Shown in pieces: positions 51,464 through 60,112 of a stretch of DNA of 64,000 nt. Within the stretch, counting starts at the first letter, position 1. Each line of letters begins with the position of its first letter. The notes under the pieces were generated by a model, which was given only the letters and a program-made list of their open reading frames with translations, did no database searches and was not told the origin of the DNA. Source of the stretch: an uncultured Mycoplasmatota bacterium (GTDB lineage: Bacteria; Bacillota_I; Bacilli_A; RF39; UBA660); NCBI GenBank assembly GCA_900554315.1, contig USGP01000001.1, forward strand, positions 62,001 through 126,000. Reading direction: 5' to 3'. Both the position numbers and the translations under genes were made by a program.

Positions 51464-52591
51464 ATGGAAAAAGAAGAACAAGAAGTATATACACAATCAG
51501 TAAATCAAGATAAGTTCTTAAACAACGTAAACTCTATCCTTTCTGTAAAAACAGACTACGAGAAAAAAGAATATGATTATGAATGGATAGATATTATAGA
51601 TGAAACTCTACCATATCTAGATAATATTTTAAGAAATCCCAAAAGATTTATTGTCAATGAAGAAGAAGTAGTACCCGTAGAAAAATCAAAGAAAGTAACC
51701 GTAGAAAGTATTATTCATTTAACACAACATACAAACTACATTCAAAAAATAGAAGACAATGGCGATGTAAAGCCATCAAAAATATTAAATATTAATAAAG
51801 AAGAAAGCCTAGATACCTATGAAAATAGATTCATCTATACGTTAATTAATAATACAAGAACATTTTTTGAAAAGAGAAGAAGTGCAACAGGAGAGTATTC
51901 TTACTTTAAAGACAGTAAAGATTTAAAATATGAAGCCAATACAATCATAGATACAGAAGAAGTAGAAATATCATTAGATATTAAATCACACAACGAAGCC
52001 AGGTTAAATCAAGAAAACCCAAATGCTGAAGAAACGATTGGTCAAAGGTTAAAAAGAATAAAAATACAACTAGATGGCTTCAGCGGTACAGAACTAATGC
52101 AAACGTTATCCAAACTACATGTATCACCTGTTCGTTCTCCAATTAGAAAAACCAATGTAATTTTAAAGAACCCTAACTTCCAAAAAGCAGAAGCACTATG
52201 GAACTATATTCAAATGTATGAAGAAAAGGACAAAAATGAGAATGAACATAAGAACTATTATGATGATAGTGATTTAAAAAGAGAATATAATCAAGCCTTT
52301 CTTTCGGTTTATCTAGCCAATAGAATGTTAAATCGAGAGACAAAAGAGATGACAAAACAAAAACTTTTATCTCAAACAATGACTAGATTAATAGAAAACA
52401 TCTTAGATAGTAATCATCAAATAACCGAACAAGAAATTAAAGAACTATTTACCAAACAATTAGGATTAATTAAAAAGGCTAATGAAGAAAAAATGAAAAG
52501 AATTAGAAAAGTTTTATTGGATAAACTACAAGAAGAACAAAAAGATGCGAAAAAAGCCTGGGATATACTAGAGGAGACGAGTATATGTTAA
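51464..52591 (+). CDS. DUF2357-like partner of the McrB-like ATPase
   Basis: A 375-residue cytoplasmic protein. The segment ESLDTYENRFIYTLINNTR (around residue 115) matches the NTYENRF signature of DUF2357/McrC-N-like proteins that pair with McrB-type ATPases. The usual C-terminal PD-(D/E)XK nuclease is not visible; the C-terminal third is helical and Lys/Glu-rich. Its last seven bases overlap the start of the SipW gene (ATGTTAA), so an ATPase-DUF2357-SipW production link is built into the operon. Family assignment by motif; moderate. Confidence 0.7.
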   Translation: MEKEEQEVYTQSVNQDKFLNNVNSILSVKTDYEKKEYDYEWIDIIDETLPYLDNILRNPKRFIVNEEEVVPVEKSKKVTVESIIHLTQHTNYIQKIEDNGDVKPSKILNINKEESLDTYENRFIYTLINNTRTFFEKRRSATGEYSYFKDSKDLKYEANTIIDTEEVEISLDIKSHNEARLNQENPNAEETIGQRLKRIKIQLDGFSGTELMQTLSKLHVSPVRSPIRKTNVILKNPNFQKAEALWNYIQMYEEKDKNENEHKNYYDDSDLKREYNQAFLSVYLANRMLNRETKEMTKQKLLSQTMTRLIENILDSNHQITEQEIKELFTKQLGLIKKANEEKMKRIRKVLLDKLQEEQKDAKKAWDILEETSIC

Positions 52592-53175
52592 GAAAAGTTT
52601 TAGATAGTAAATACTTTCAAATCCCATATAAAATTATTAAAGCTATTATATTTATGATTCTAATTCTTTATGTAGCATTTATTTTAGCCCAGAGAATATC
52701 TGGTAATCAAAGTATTATGGGTTATAGAATCTTCGCTGTTGCAACAGGAAGTATGGTTCCTGATTATAATGTAAATGATGTTCTATTAATAAAAGAAGTA
52801 GATCATAGTGAATTAAAAGTAGGAGATGATATTACTTACTTAGGAACAAAACTAGATGTTAATGGAAGAATTGTAACTCATAGAATTATTGAAATCAAAG
52901 AAGAAAATGGTAAAAAGACCTATTTAACAAAAGGAATTAATAATACAGTAGAAGATCCTATGATTGATGATAATCAAATCTATGGTAAAGTAATGGGAAA
53001 AATCCCCGTAGTAACAGAAATTAATCACATTGTAAAGAATCAGTACGGATTTTTCTTCTTAATATTTGTACCAATTGTTGCAGTTATCTTTTTAGAAATT
53101 GCTGATACAGTAACAGAAATAAAGAAAGACAAAAAGGAAGCGAAAGAAAATGAGGAAAGTGAAGAAGTTATCTAG
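52585..53175 (+). CDS. sipW: SipW-type signal peptidase I
   Basis: A 196-residue peptidase of the usual SipW size. Membrane segment 16-36, catalytic AVATGSMVPDYNVND with Ser56, IVTHRIIEI with His99, the late motif TKGINNTVEDPMI and a second membrane segment at about 150-170. The Ser/His dyad marks the ER/SipW class, which cleaves TasA-type precursors. It overlaps the upstream DUF2357 gene by seven bases and the downstream TasA-like gene by 26 bases, indicating strongly coordinated synthesis with its likely substrate. Confidence 0.92.
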   Translation: MLRKVLDSKYFQIPYKIIKAIIFMILILYVAFILAQRISGNQSIMGYRIFAVATGSMVPDYNVNDVLLIKEVDHSELKVGDDITYLGTKLDVNGRIVTHRIIEIKEENGKKTYLTKGINNTVEDPMIDDNQIYGKVMGKIPVVTEINHIVKNQYGFFFLIFVPIVAVIFLEIADTVTEIKKDKKEAKENEESEEVI

Positions 53176-53902
53176 TAATGAAAACTTACAAGATAGAAAA
53201 AAACTACGAAGAAAAATAATTATTCGTAGTGTTTTACTTGTGGCTTTTTTACTAGGTATTAATACCTTTGCTTGGTTTACTTATATTTCTAGAGCTGGAG
53301 TAACCTTAAATGCTAGTGTTGTCAATTGGGATGTCTTATTTCAAGACGAAACGAATGCTATTAAGGATATTCATATTGAAATAACTGATATGAAGCCAGG
53401 AATGTTAACATATGAAAAACAAATAGAAATAACAAACCATGGGGATATTGATGCTAAAATGGGCTATATAATAAAAAATGCCACTTTGTTAGGACAGGAT
53501 ATTTTTCAAAATAAAGATACAGAACAATTTCTCCAACAATTAGCCAATGAATATCCGTTTAAACTATCACTTGTAACAGACAAAAATTTAATTGTAGTAG
53601 GAGATACCGCTCATTTTTCCATTCAATTAGATTGGGAATATGAAGGAAACGAATATTATAAAGTAAATAATTTATATACCTATGATCCAAGCGTTTATTA
53701 CTATACTTTAGTAGGAGATACTTATGAGGTAGATAATACAGTAACAGCCGATAACTTCAATGAAAAAATACAATCAGGTATCTACCTAGAAAAAGATGAT
53801 GCTGATAGTTACTTTGGTTATGCCTGCGGTCAATATGAAAATTCAACAGGAAAGCCATGTTTAGATTTAAATGTAGAATTAAATGTAACCCAAATAAATT
53901 AA
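53150..53902 (+). CDS. TasA-like SipW substrate
   Basis: A 250-residue protein: basic N-terminus, hydrophobic residues 25-43 (SVLLVAFLLGINTFAWFTY), then SRAGVTLNASVVNWDVLFQD. The AWFTY cleavage zone and the N-terminal strand VVNWDV are typical for TasA/SipW-cognate proteins. ITDMKPGMLTYEKQIEITN matches the D-x-x-P-G segment of TasA/camelysin. Two Cys near the C-terminus (YACGQYENSTGKPCLDL) could form a disulfide. It overlaps sipW and is followed by a bidirectional terminator. Confidence 0.82.
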   Translation: MRKVKKLSSNENLQDRKKLRRKIIIRSVLLVAFLLGINTFAWFTYISRAGVTLNASVVNWDVLFQDETNAIKDIHIEITDMKPGMLTYEKQIEITNHGDIDAKMGYIIKNATLLGQDIFQNKDTEQFLQQLANEYPFKLSLVTDKNLIVVGDTAHFSIQLDWEYEGNEYYKVNNLYTYDPSVYYYTLVGDTYEVDNTVTADNFNEKIQSGIYLEKDDADSYFGYACGQYENSTGKPCLDLNVELNVTQIN

Positions 53903-53931
53903 AACCAAGAAGCAAAACTTCTTGGTTTTAT
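53901..53931. terminator. Bidirectional terminator
   Basis: AAAACCAAGAAG-CAAAA-CTTCTTGGTTTT, between convergent TasA-like genes. Confidence 0.85.
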
Positions 53932-54542
53932 CGATTAATTTGTGAAAAATGTAAAGTAATATTCATTTTAGCTTTACTATTAGAATCAATTCCAGCTTGC
54001 GTATCAGCTGCATTATCCATCGCTCCGTCATCATCATCCCATTTGATATAGATTCGAAATACTGTTTGATCAGTATTCTTTTCAATTTCCTGAACAATGC
54101 CAGTATCAGAACTATAATTAATTTGAGGATCTCGATCAGTAGTAGGGTTAATTACATAAGATAATGTTTTTAAATCTGTAATACTAGAATCTAAAGAAAC
54201 ATCAGAATGAATAGTACACAAAAAGGGAACATCTACTTCACTAGAATCAATCGTAATTGTATAATATCCCTCCGATCCAGGCGCAATCACACCCTCATTA
54301 TGATTTTCATCCTCTGGAAAAACAGGTTCAATCGTTGAAGTTAATGTTTTCTTATTAGCAATATCTTCTCCATTAACTTTAATATTCCAATTTGCAACAT
54401 CTCCAGTTACACTACCTGAAATACCTCGACGATATTTAGCGTAAGAAGATTGAAATAAATAAAGAAGACAACAACTGACAACTAATAGAAATACAACTAT
54501 AAAAATAAAATCTTTTCTTTTACTCTTACTAGTAGTCTCCAT
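53928..54542 (-). CDS. TasA/camelysin-like SipW-type surface protein (minus strand)
   Basis: A 204-residue protein, the only minus-strand gene in the surface locus. Signal: hydrophobic residues 12-28 then LFQSSYAKYRRGISGSVTGD, the camelysin-type ASYAKY cleavage zone. Mature part: VANWNIKVNG, VIAPGSEGYYTITIDSSEVD and a C-terminal IKWDDDDGAMDNAADTQAG. Paralogue of 46605-47180. Start 54542 is behind AGGTAGGTG; a longer frame to 54575 lacks a ribosome site. TGATAGAAT (54566-54574, minus) can be its -10, so it is expressed independently of sipW. Confidence 0.75.
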   Translation of the reverse strand: METTSKSKRKDFIFIVVFLLVVSCCLLYLFQSSYAKYRRGISGSVTGDVANWNIKVNGEDIANKKTLTSTIEPVFPEDENHNEGVIAPGSEGYYTITIDSSEVDVPFLCTIHSDVSLDSSITDLKTLSYVINPTTDRDPQINYSSDTGIVQEIEKNTDQTVFRIYIKWDDDDGAMDNAADTQAGIDSNSKAKMNITLHFSQINR

Positions 54543-54634
54543 ATAGACACCTACCTTATAGTTAAATTCTATCATAAATAATAAAAATAGGGAATACTAA
54601 GAAGTGTCAAACAAAAAAACATCTGTCAAAAATA

Positions 54635-54664
54635 TTTACGAAATAAAACGAATTATGATATATT
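54635..54664 (+). promoter_or_regulatory. Putative promoter of the lipoprotein gene
   Basis: TTTACG, 18 bases, TATATT preceded by TGA, 21 bases before the start. Confidence 0.4.
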
Positions 54665-54685
54665 CATAATAAGGATGTGAAGATA

Positions 54686-55528
54686 ATGAAAAAAAAGATA
54701 ACTTTATTAATAGGAATAGTAGTATCAACCATATTACTAACAGGTTGTGATGGAAATGTAACAAGAGATATTAGACATGCAGGTTATTCCTTATCACAAG
54801 AGGATTTTTCTTGTTCATCATTAATGCCAGTAGATGACGAAACGCCGGCATCAGACACCATCATGTATAGCAATGGTTCCTATGCCATTACCAATAGTGG
54901 AAGATTATACGAACTATCTTTATCACAACCATATAGTAATGAAGAAAACTGTAAAAAGATATCTTTCTCAGTAGATATTATTGCTTATATGGATGGTACA
55001 ATATTAAAAGGGAAAGACAATAAATTTTACTATGCCCCAGGATCTACAAACGCATCGCCACTTAGTGAAGTAACGGCAAATGATAGTGAATATCCTCTAT
55101 ATCAAATATTATTAGGAGGAGATAATGTTGTAAAAGTAGTAACAGTAGATAACAACCAAGGAATCTACTATGTATTAGAAAATGATGGTACTGTATATCA
55201 ATATACAGTAACAAGAGCAGATTCTAATTCACCGTATACGTTAACAGCAAAGTCTCCAGTATTCTCATCTTCTCAATATGGAGAAATCATAGATTTTAAT
55301 TATGCCGGAGAAAGTGGCGCAACTTACATAAAAACAACCAGTGAAATATACCGTATGCAAGCAACGAATGAAGAAGAATGTACAAAATATGCAGATATTG
55401 CTTGTAAATACAAATTAAAAAAAGATACAACTTTAACAAAATATTATAAAGAAGAACCAAAATTATTATATTTTGGACCAAATATGATAATTACAACATA
55501 TGGAAAAGAATTTACACTAGCTAGTTAA
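54686..55528 (+). CDS. Lipoprotein, beta-propeller-like, unknown
   Basis: A 280-residue lipoprotein with a clear lipobox (ILLTGCDGN; Cys at about 21). The mature part has repeated short beta motifs of the type GSYAITNSGRLYEL, YYVLENDGTVYQYTV and TYIKTTSEIYRM, recalling a small beta-propeller. Five more Cys occur (SCSS, NCKK, ECTKYADIACKY). Start ATG 54686 is chosen over the GTG at 54677 because AAGGA is better spaced. Located beside the surface locus and possibly part of it, but with its own promoter and terminator. Confidence 0.7.
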   Translation: MKKKITLLIGIVVSTILLTGCDGNVTRDIRHAGYSLSQEDFSCSSLMPVDDETPASDTIMYSNGSYAITNSGRLYELSLSQPYSNEENCKKISFSVDIIAYMDGTILKGKDNKFYYAPGSTNASPLSEVTANDSEYPLYQILLGGDNVVKVVTVDNNQGIYYVLENDGTVYQYTVTRADSNSPYTLTAKSPVFSSSQYGEIIDFNYAGESGATYIKTTSEIYRMQATNEEECTKYADIACKYKLKKDTTLTKYYKEEPKLLYFGPNMIITTYGKEFTLAS

Positions 55529-55552
55529 ACTTGTCGACAGACAAGTTTTTTT
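55527..55552 (+). terminator. Rho-independent terminator
   Basis: AAACTTGTC-GACA-GACAAGTTT followed by T-run. Confidence 0.8.
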
Positions 55553-55553
55553 A

Positions 55554-55582
55554 TTGAAAAATAAAGAAAAATATGGTAAAAT
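55554..55582 (+). promoter_or_regulatory. Sigma-A promoter
   Basis: TTGAAA, 17 bases, TAAAAT preceded by TGG, 25 bases before the acyltransferase gene. Confidence 0.6.
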
Positions 55583-55607
55583 AAGAAACTAAATTAGGGG
55601 GATGCTT

Positions 55608-56609
55608 ATGGATAGAAAAAGTTGGTTAGAACAAAGAGAAATGCCATTAGAAGAATTAAAAGAATATCATCGTGCTTTAAGAAAAGAAGCTTATGAAAAT
55701 AATGATCCAATCAAAGGGATTGAATTACGAAAAAAACTTCATGGATTAGTAAAAACAATCATCAATATAGAAAAGAAATTAGAAGGCTTTTCAACAGAAG
55801 TTCTTAGCGATGAAAGCACCAAGGGACCACGTCCTAGAGTGTATGCTGTTACTCACATGGCCAGGTTTGATATTGAAGCGGCAGTAGAAGCGGCCAAAGA
55901 AGATGCCTTTATCATGTGGGGAGATCCAGGAGAACTATATCGTAGTCCAGAACGAATATTTTTAGAAATGATAGGAATGATTTTTGTAGATACCGATAAT
56001 AAAGAAGACCGACATATTTCTTTAGAAACCATGGTAAAGACTCTAAAACAAGGAGGAAATATCATTATATTTCCAGAAGGAGCCTGGAATATTACAGAAA
56101 ATGAAGTAGTAATGAAATTATTTACTGGTGTAATTGAAGGAGCTATTCGAGGAGGAGCAGACATCGTGCCAGTAGCTGTAGAAAAAGATCAAAACAACAA
56201 ATACTATGTCAAAGTTGGAAAAAATATTGATACCTCAACTATGTCTCTAGAAAACAAAAGAGAAGAAGCAGATCAGTTAAGAGATGTTATGGCAACATTA
56301 AAATGGGGTATTTGGGAACATATAGAAAAAGAACAAGGGCTTGGCATAAGAAAAGATATGCCATATGATGCCAGTGATCAATTTTTAAACAGCATTATGA
56401 AAGACTCTGACAATGGATATACAGTAGAAGAAATTGAAAGAACAAGATATCAAGACAGAACGACTACCGCTCCAGATGATGCTTTTGCTCATCTATTAGA
56501 TATCAATAGAAATGAAAATAATGCATTCCTATTTGAAAATATGACTGACCAAGATAGAGCAAGACTAGGAAGGGTATTGATAAAAAGAAAACAAAATGAT
56601 ATCCTATAA
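55608..56609 (+). CDS. PlsC-like 1-acylglycerol-3-phosphate acyltransferase family protein
   Basis: A 333-residue protein with the HX4D acyltransferase motif as THMARFDIE, a GDPGELY segment, MIFVDTDN in place of the usual block II, and [10 protein letters not shown] as the FPEG block. The first 70 residues are charged and helical, and there is no obvious membrane segment. Length and the long C-terminal extension differ from typical PlsC (about 200-250). It may acylate a lipid or glycolipid. ATG 55602 lies on the AGGGGG site, so ATG 55608 is preferred. Confidence 0.78.
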   Translation: MDRKSWLEQREMPLEELKEYHRALRKEAYENNDPIKGIELRKKLHGLVKTIINIEKKLEGFSTEVLSDESTKGPRPRVYAVTHMARFDIEAAVEAAKEDAFIMWGDPGELYRSPERIFLEMIGMIFVDTDNKEDRHISLETMVKTLKQGGNIIIFPEGAWNITENEVVMKLFTGVIEGAIRGGADIVPVAVEKDQNNKYYVKVGKNIDTSTMSLENKREEADQLRDVMATLKWGIWEHIEKEQGLGIRKDMPYDASDQFLNSIMKDSDNGYTVEEIERTRYQDRTTTAPDDAFAHLLDINRNENNAFLFENMTDQDRARLGRVLIKRKQNDIL

Positions 56610-56629
56610 ATAATAGGAGTGATTGTCGT

Positions 56630-58483
56630 ATGAGTGGTATTTGGCTTCCTTTCGCAGCATTAACCATTAGTGTATTTTTAGTAATAATATTTTTTACAAA
56701 AAAGAATGTAAAAACAAAAGAAGTAGAACTATATAAATGGACACTAGTTCTAAATTTTATATTTTGTCTAAACGCCACATTATCCTATATTGTAGCAGAA
56801 AAGACAACTTTAGTTTGGCTAGTAAGTGTATTACAGAAGATACACTTAAGTTTATTATTAACAATAGGTTGTTGTTTAGTAATATATAATTTAATCATCA
56901 ATAAATTTAATGCTGAAAAATATGAATTAGGTAAAAAAATTCTAATAATTATAAATTCATTTTTAGTATTTTTCATTTTAGTTACTCCAATTAACACAAT
57001 TATCGATGGAGAAATTTTAGACGTTGGTGGAGTATCCTATTATATAATGATGACAGGATTACTATCTTATTTTATAGGACTAATCTGTCTAAATATTTAC
57101 TATTTTATAAAACAGAAAGCAGGAATTAGAAAATCTATTCCATTTATTGTATTACTTGCGATGTTTACAGGGGGATTAATCTTAAGAGTATATTATCCTG
57201 AAGTAACAACAGAAACATACTGTATAGCATTTGCATTATTAACCATGTATTTTACAATTGAGAATCCAGATGTAAAAATGATTGCAGAACTAAATGTTGC
57301 TAAAGACGAAGCAGAACGAGCTAATCGTGCCAAAAGTGACTTTTTATCCAGTATGTCTCATGAAATAAGAACCCCATTAAATGCGATTGTTGGATTATCA
57401 GAAGATGTAAGAGAAAATGAAGACTGTCCTGATAGCATGAAAGAAGATTTGGATGATATTGTTTCTGCTTCTAAAACTCTATTAGAAATTGTTGGTAATA
57501 TTATGGATATCAATAAAATTGAAAGTAATAAAGTAGAAATTACAGAAGTATCTTATAATTTAAAGAAAGAAATTGAAACACTTGCCAGAGTAGAACAAAC
57601 AAGAATTGGTGACAAACCGATAGAGTATCGAATTAAAATTGCAGATGATATTCCATATCACTTAATTGGAGACAAAGCTCATGTAAAACAAATTGTAAAC
57701 AACTTATTATCGAATGCCATAAAATATACAGAAAAAGGTTTTGTAGAACTAAATGTTAGATGTATTAACAAAGGAGACACTTGTTTATTAATTATTAGTG
57801 TTAGAGATAGTGGACGTGGAATCAAAGCAGAAGACATTAACAAATTATTTACCAAATTTGAACGATTAGATGTAGAAAGAAATACAACTGCAGAAGGAAC
57901 AGGATTAGGTCTAGCAATTACCAAAAGATTAGTAGAATTAATGGGTGGAACTATTAATGTAGAAAGCAGATATAAAGAAGGTTCTATCTTTATGGTTCAA
58001 ATACCTCAAAGAATTGATAAAGTAACTAGACCAGTACTAGAAGAAAAGAAAACAGAGGTACTTACTCCACAAACAGTAGATTTCAGCAATAAAAAAATAT
58101 TAGTAGTAGACGATAACAAACTAAATGTAAAAGTAGCCAAAAGAGCCTTAGATAGTTTTCATATAGTGATGGATGAATGTTATAACGGACAAGAATGTCT
58201 AGATAAAATCAAAGCGGGAAATCATTATGATGTTATTTTAATGGATATTATGATGCCTGTAATGAGTGGAGAACATGCGTTAGAAGAACTAAAAAAAATA
58301 CCAGGATTTAACACCCCAGTTATCGCAGTAACCGCAGATGCAATCTCAGGCTCAGAAGAAAAATATATGGAAAAAGGATTTGTTGACTATATTGCTAAAC
58401 CATTTAGTAAAGATCAAATTAAAGTAAAATTGGATAAAATATTTACCAAAGAAGAAGATACCAAAAGTGTAGAAATATTATAG
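56630..58483 (+). CDS. Hybrid sensor histidine kinase with seven-helix-type membrane sensor and receiver domain
   Basis: A 617-residue protein. Residues 1-210 carry about seven hydrophobic segments (7TM histidine-kinase N-terminal type). HisKA has [20 protein letters not shown] with phospho-acceptor His244. The ATPase domain has [24 protein letters not shown] and GTGLGLAI. From 488 a receiver domain follows: [10 protein letters not shown], phospho-acceptor Asp539 in VILMDIMMP, and VIAVTADA. No separate response regulator is adjacent, so the output is unknown. AGGAG lies upstream of the ATG. Confidence 0.93.
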   Translation: MSGIWLPFAALTISVFLVIIFFTKKNVKTKEVELYKWTLVLNFIFCLNATLSYIVAEKTTLVWLVSVLQKIHLSLLLTIGCCLVIYNLIINKFNAEKYELGKKILIIINSFLVFFILVTPINTIIDGEILDVGGVSYYIMMTGLLSYFIGLICLNIYYFIKQKAGIRKSIPFIVLLAMFTGGLILRVYYPEVTTETYCIAFALLTMYFTIENPDVKMIAELNVAKDEAERANRAKSDFLSSMSHEIRTPLNAIVGLSEDVRENEDCPDSMKEDLDDIVSASKTLLEIVGNIMDINKIESNKVEITEVSYNLKKEIETLARVEQTRIGDKPIEYRIKIADDIPYHLIGDKAHVKQIVNNLLSNAIKYTEKGFVELNVRCINKGDTCLLIISVRDSGRGIKAEDINKLFTKFERLDVERNTTAEGTGLGLAITKRLVELMGGTINVESRYKEGSIFMVQIPQRIDKVTRPVLEEKKTEVLTPQTVDFSNKKILVVDDNKLNVKVAKRALDSFHIVMDECYNGQECLDKIKAGNHYDVILMDIMMPVMSGEHALEELKKIPGFNTPVIAVTADAISGSEEKYMEKGFVDYIAKPFSKDQIKVKLDKIFTKEEDTKSVEIL

Positions 58484-58498
58484 CAAGAGGTGATAAAC

Positions 58499-59377
58499 AT
58501 GAAAGTAGCAGAGGATTGGAAAGATTATGAATTGATTGCTACATCAAATGGAGAAAAACTAGAGCGCTGGAAAGATATCTATCTATTAAGACCAGATCCA
58601 CAAGTAATCTGGGATCAAGGTGATTTATTAGAACAATATCATTCCATGATTCATGCTGTATATCATAGAAACAGTAAAGGTGGAGGGAACTGGGAAAATT
58701 TAAAACCACTACCATCTTCTTGGAAAATAGATTATAAAGGATTAACATTCAATATTAAACAAATGGGATTTAAACATACTGGACTATTTCCAGAACAAGC
58801 AGTAAATTGGGATTTTATGATTGATAAAATAAAAAAATCAAAACGACATATCAAAGTATTAAACCTTTTTGCCTATACCGGGGGAGCAACAGTGGCATGC
58901 CTTTCAGCAGGAGCCTCTGTAACACACGTAGATGCATCACGTGGAATGGTGGATTGGTGTAAAGAAAATGTAAAATCAAGTGGATATGAACAAGCAGAAA
59001 TTCGTTACTTAGTAGATGATGTAATAAAATTTGTCAAGCGAGAAATTAGACGTGGTAATCATTATGACGCTATTATCATGGATCCACCAAGTTATGGTAG
59101 AGGAGCAAACAAAGAAGTATGGAACATTGAAAAAAGTCTAAATTACTTAGTGACAATCTGTACAGAAATATTATCAGACGATCCATTATTTTTCTTAATT
59201 AATTCTTATACAACAGGATTATCATCAACGGTATTAAAGAACATATTAACATTAACTGTGGATAAAAAGAAAAAAGGAAAAATAACCTGTGGAGAAATTG
59301 GATTACAAGGTACAAAAGATAATCTTATCTTACCATGTGGAATCTATGGTAGATGGGAGAAAATAGATGAAGATTAA
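58499..59377 (+). CDS. Class I SAM-dependent methyltransferase, RlmI/RlmK-like
   Basis: A 292-residue enzyme. SAM-binding motif VLNLFAYTGGATVACLSAG, acidic strand VTHVDASRGMVDWCKEN and catalytic-type MDPPSYGRG match the 23S rRNA m5C/m2G methyltransferase group (RlmI/K), although the N-terminal PUA domain is absent. The chosen start ATG 58499 follows AGAGGTGAT; the GTG at 58490 is inside that site. It overlaps the pseudouridine synthase by 11 bases, fitting a shared role in rRNA modification. Confidence 0.85.
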   Translation: MKVAEDWKDYELIATSNGEKLERWKDIYLLRPDPQVIWDQGDLLEQYHSMIHAVYHRNSKGGGNWENLKPLPSSWKIDYKGLTFNIKQMGFKHTGLFPEQAVNWDFMIDKIKKSKRHIKVLNLFAYTGGATVACLSAGASVTHVDASRGMVDWCKENVKSSGYEQAEIRYLVDDVIKFVKREIRRGNHYDAIIMDPPSYGRGANKEVWNIEKSLNYLVTICTEILSDDPLFFLINSYTTGLSSTVLKNILTLTVDKKKKGKITCGEIGLQGTKDNLILPCGIYGRWEKIDED

Positions 59378-60038
59378 TATACTATATGAAGACAATCACA
59401 TCATCGTAGTAGAAAAGCCAATCAATATGCTAAGTCAAAGTGATAATACCAATGATCAAGACTTATTAACAGCAGTGAAGGAATATATCAAAGTAAAATA
59501 TCATAAGCCAGGAAATGTATATCTAGGATTAGTTCATAGACTAGATAGACCAGTAGGTGGAGTTATGGTTTTTGCTAGAACCTCAAAAGCTGCAGCAAGA
59601 CTTTCAAAAGAAATCACAGAACATAAAGTACGAAAATATTACTTGGCTATCGTAAATGGTATTATCCAAGAAGACCAAGGTACTTACCAGGATAAAATCA
59701 AACGTCTTCCTAACGGAAATAGTATGATAAGTCCTGATGGAAAAGAAGCAATATTAGATTATAAAGTTCTAGCAAGAAATACCAAGTCAAACAAAACCTT
59801 AGTAAAAATAACTTTAAAGACCGGAAGACATCATCAAATTAGAGTACAATTTGCATATCACAAACATTATCTATGTGGAGATCAACGATATGGAAAACAA
59901 GACAAAACTCAAATAGCTTTATTTGCATATCGTCTAGAGTTTATCCATCCAACGACAAAAGAAAAATTACAATTTCAAATATTACCTCCAAAAATTGACC
60001 ATTGGACAGAATTTACAGTGTCAAGCTATGTACAATAG
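59367..60038 (+). CDS. RluA-family pseudouridine synthase
   Basis: A 223-residue enzyme with the family's start ILYEDNHIIVVEKPINMLSQ, the catalytic-Asp motif VHRLDRPVGGVMVFART, and the later motifs VRKYYLAIV and LKTGRHHQIRVQFAYH. No S4 domain is present. It isomerises uridine in rRNA or tRNA. Translationally coupled to the upstream methyltransferase. Confidence 0.93.
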   Translation: MKINILYEDNHIIVVEKPINMLSQSDNTNDQDLLTAVKEYIKVKYHKPGNVYLGLVHRLDRPVGGVMVFARTSKAAARLSKEITEHKVRKYYLAIVNGIIQEDQGTYQDKIKRLPNGNSMISPDGKEAILDYKVLARNTKSNKTLVKITLKTGRHHQIRVQFAYHKHYLCGDQRYGKQDKTQIALFAYRLEFIHPTTKEKLQFQILPPKIDHWTEFTVSSYVQ

Positions 60039-60046
60039 ATAAAATG

Positions 60047-60068
60047 TTTGCAATTGCAAATTTTTTTT
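60047..60068 (+). terminator. Terminator overlapping a promoter
   Basis: Perfect palindrome TTTGCAATTGCAAA followed by eight T, just after the pseudouridine synthase; its left half also provides the -35 of the next promoter. Confidence 0.6.
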
Positions 60069-60076
60069 GTTATCAT
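60048..60076 (+). promoter_or_regulatory. Promoter of the proline-rich protein gene
   Basis: TTGCAA, 17 bases, TATCAT preceded by TGT; overlaps the terminator palindrome. Confidence 0.5.
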
Positions 60077-60112
60077 AATATTAGAATAAAAAGTAGAGGG
60101 AGTCGATATTTT

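Noticed and set aside
49893..52591. McrBC restriction system
   Set aside because: No nuclease motif, no DNA-binding N-terminus, membrane helices on the ATPase, and a gene context of surface proteins.
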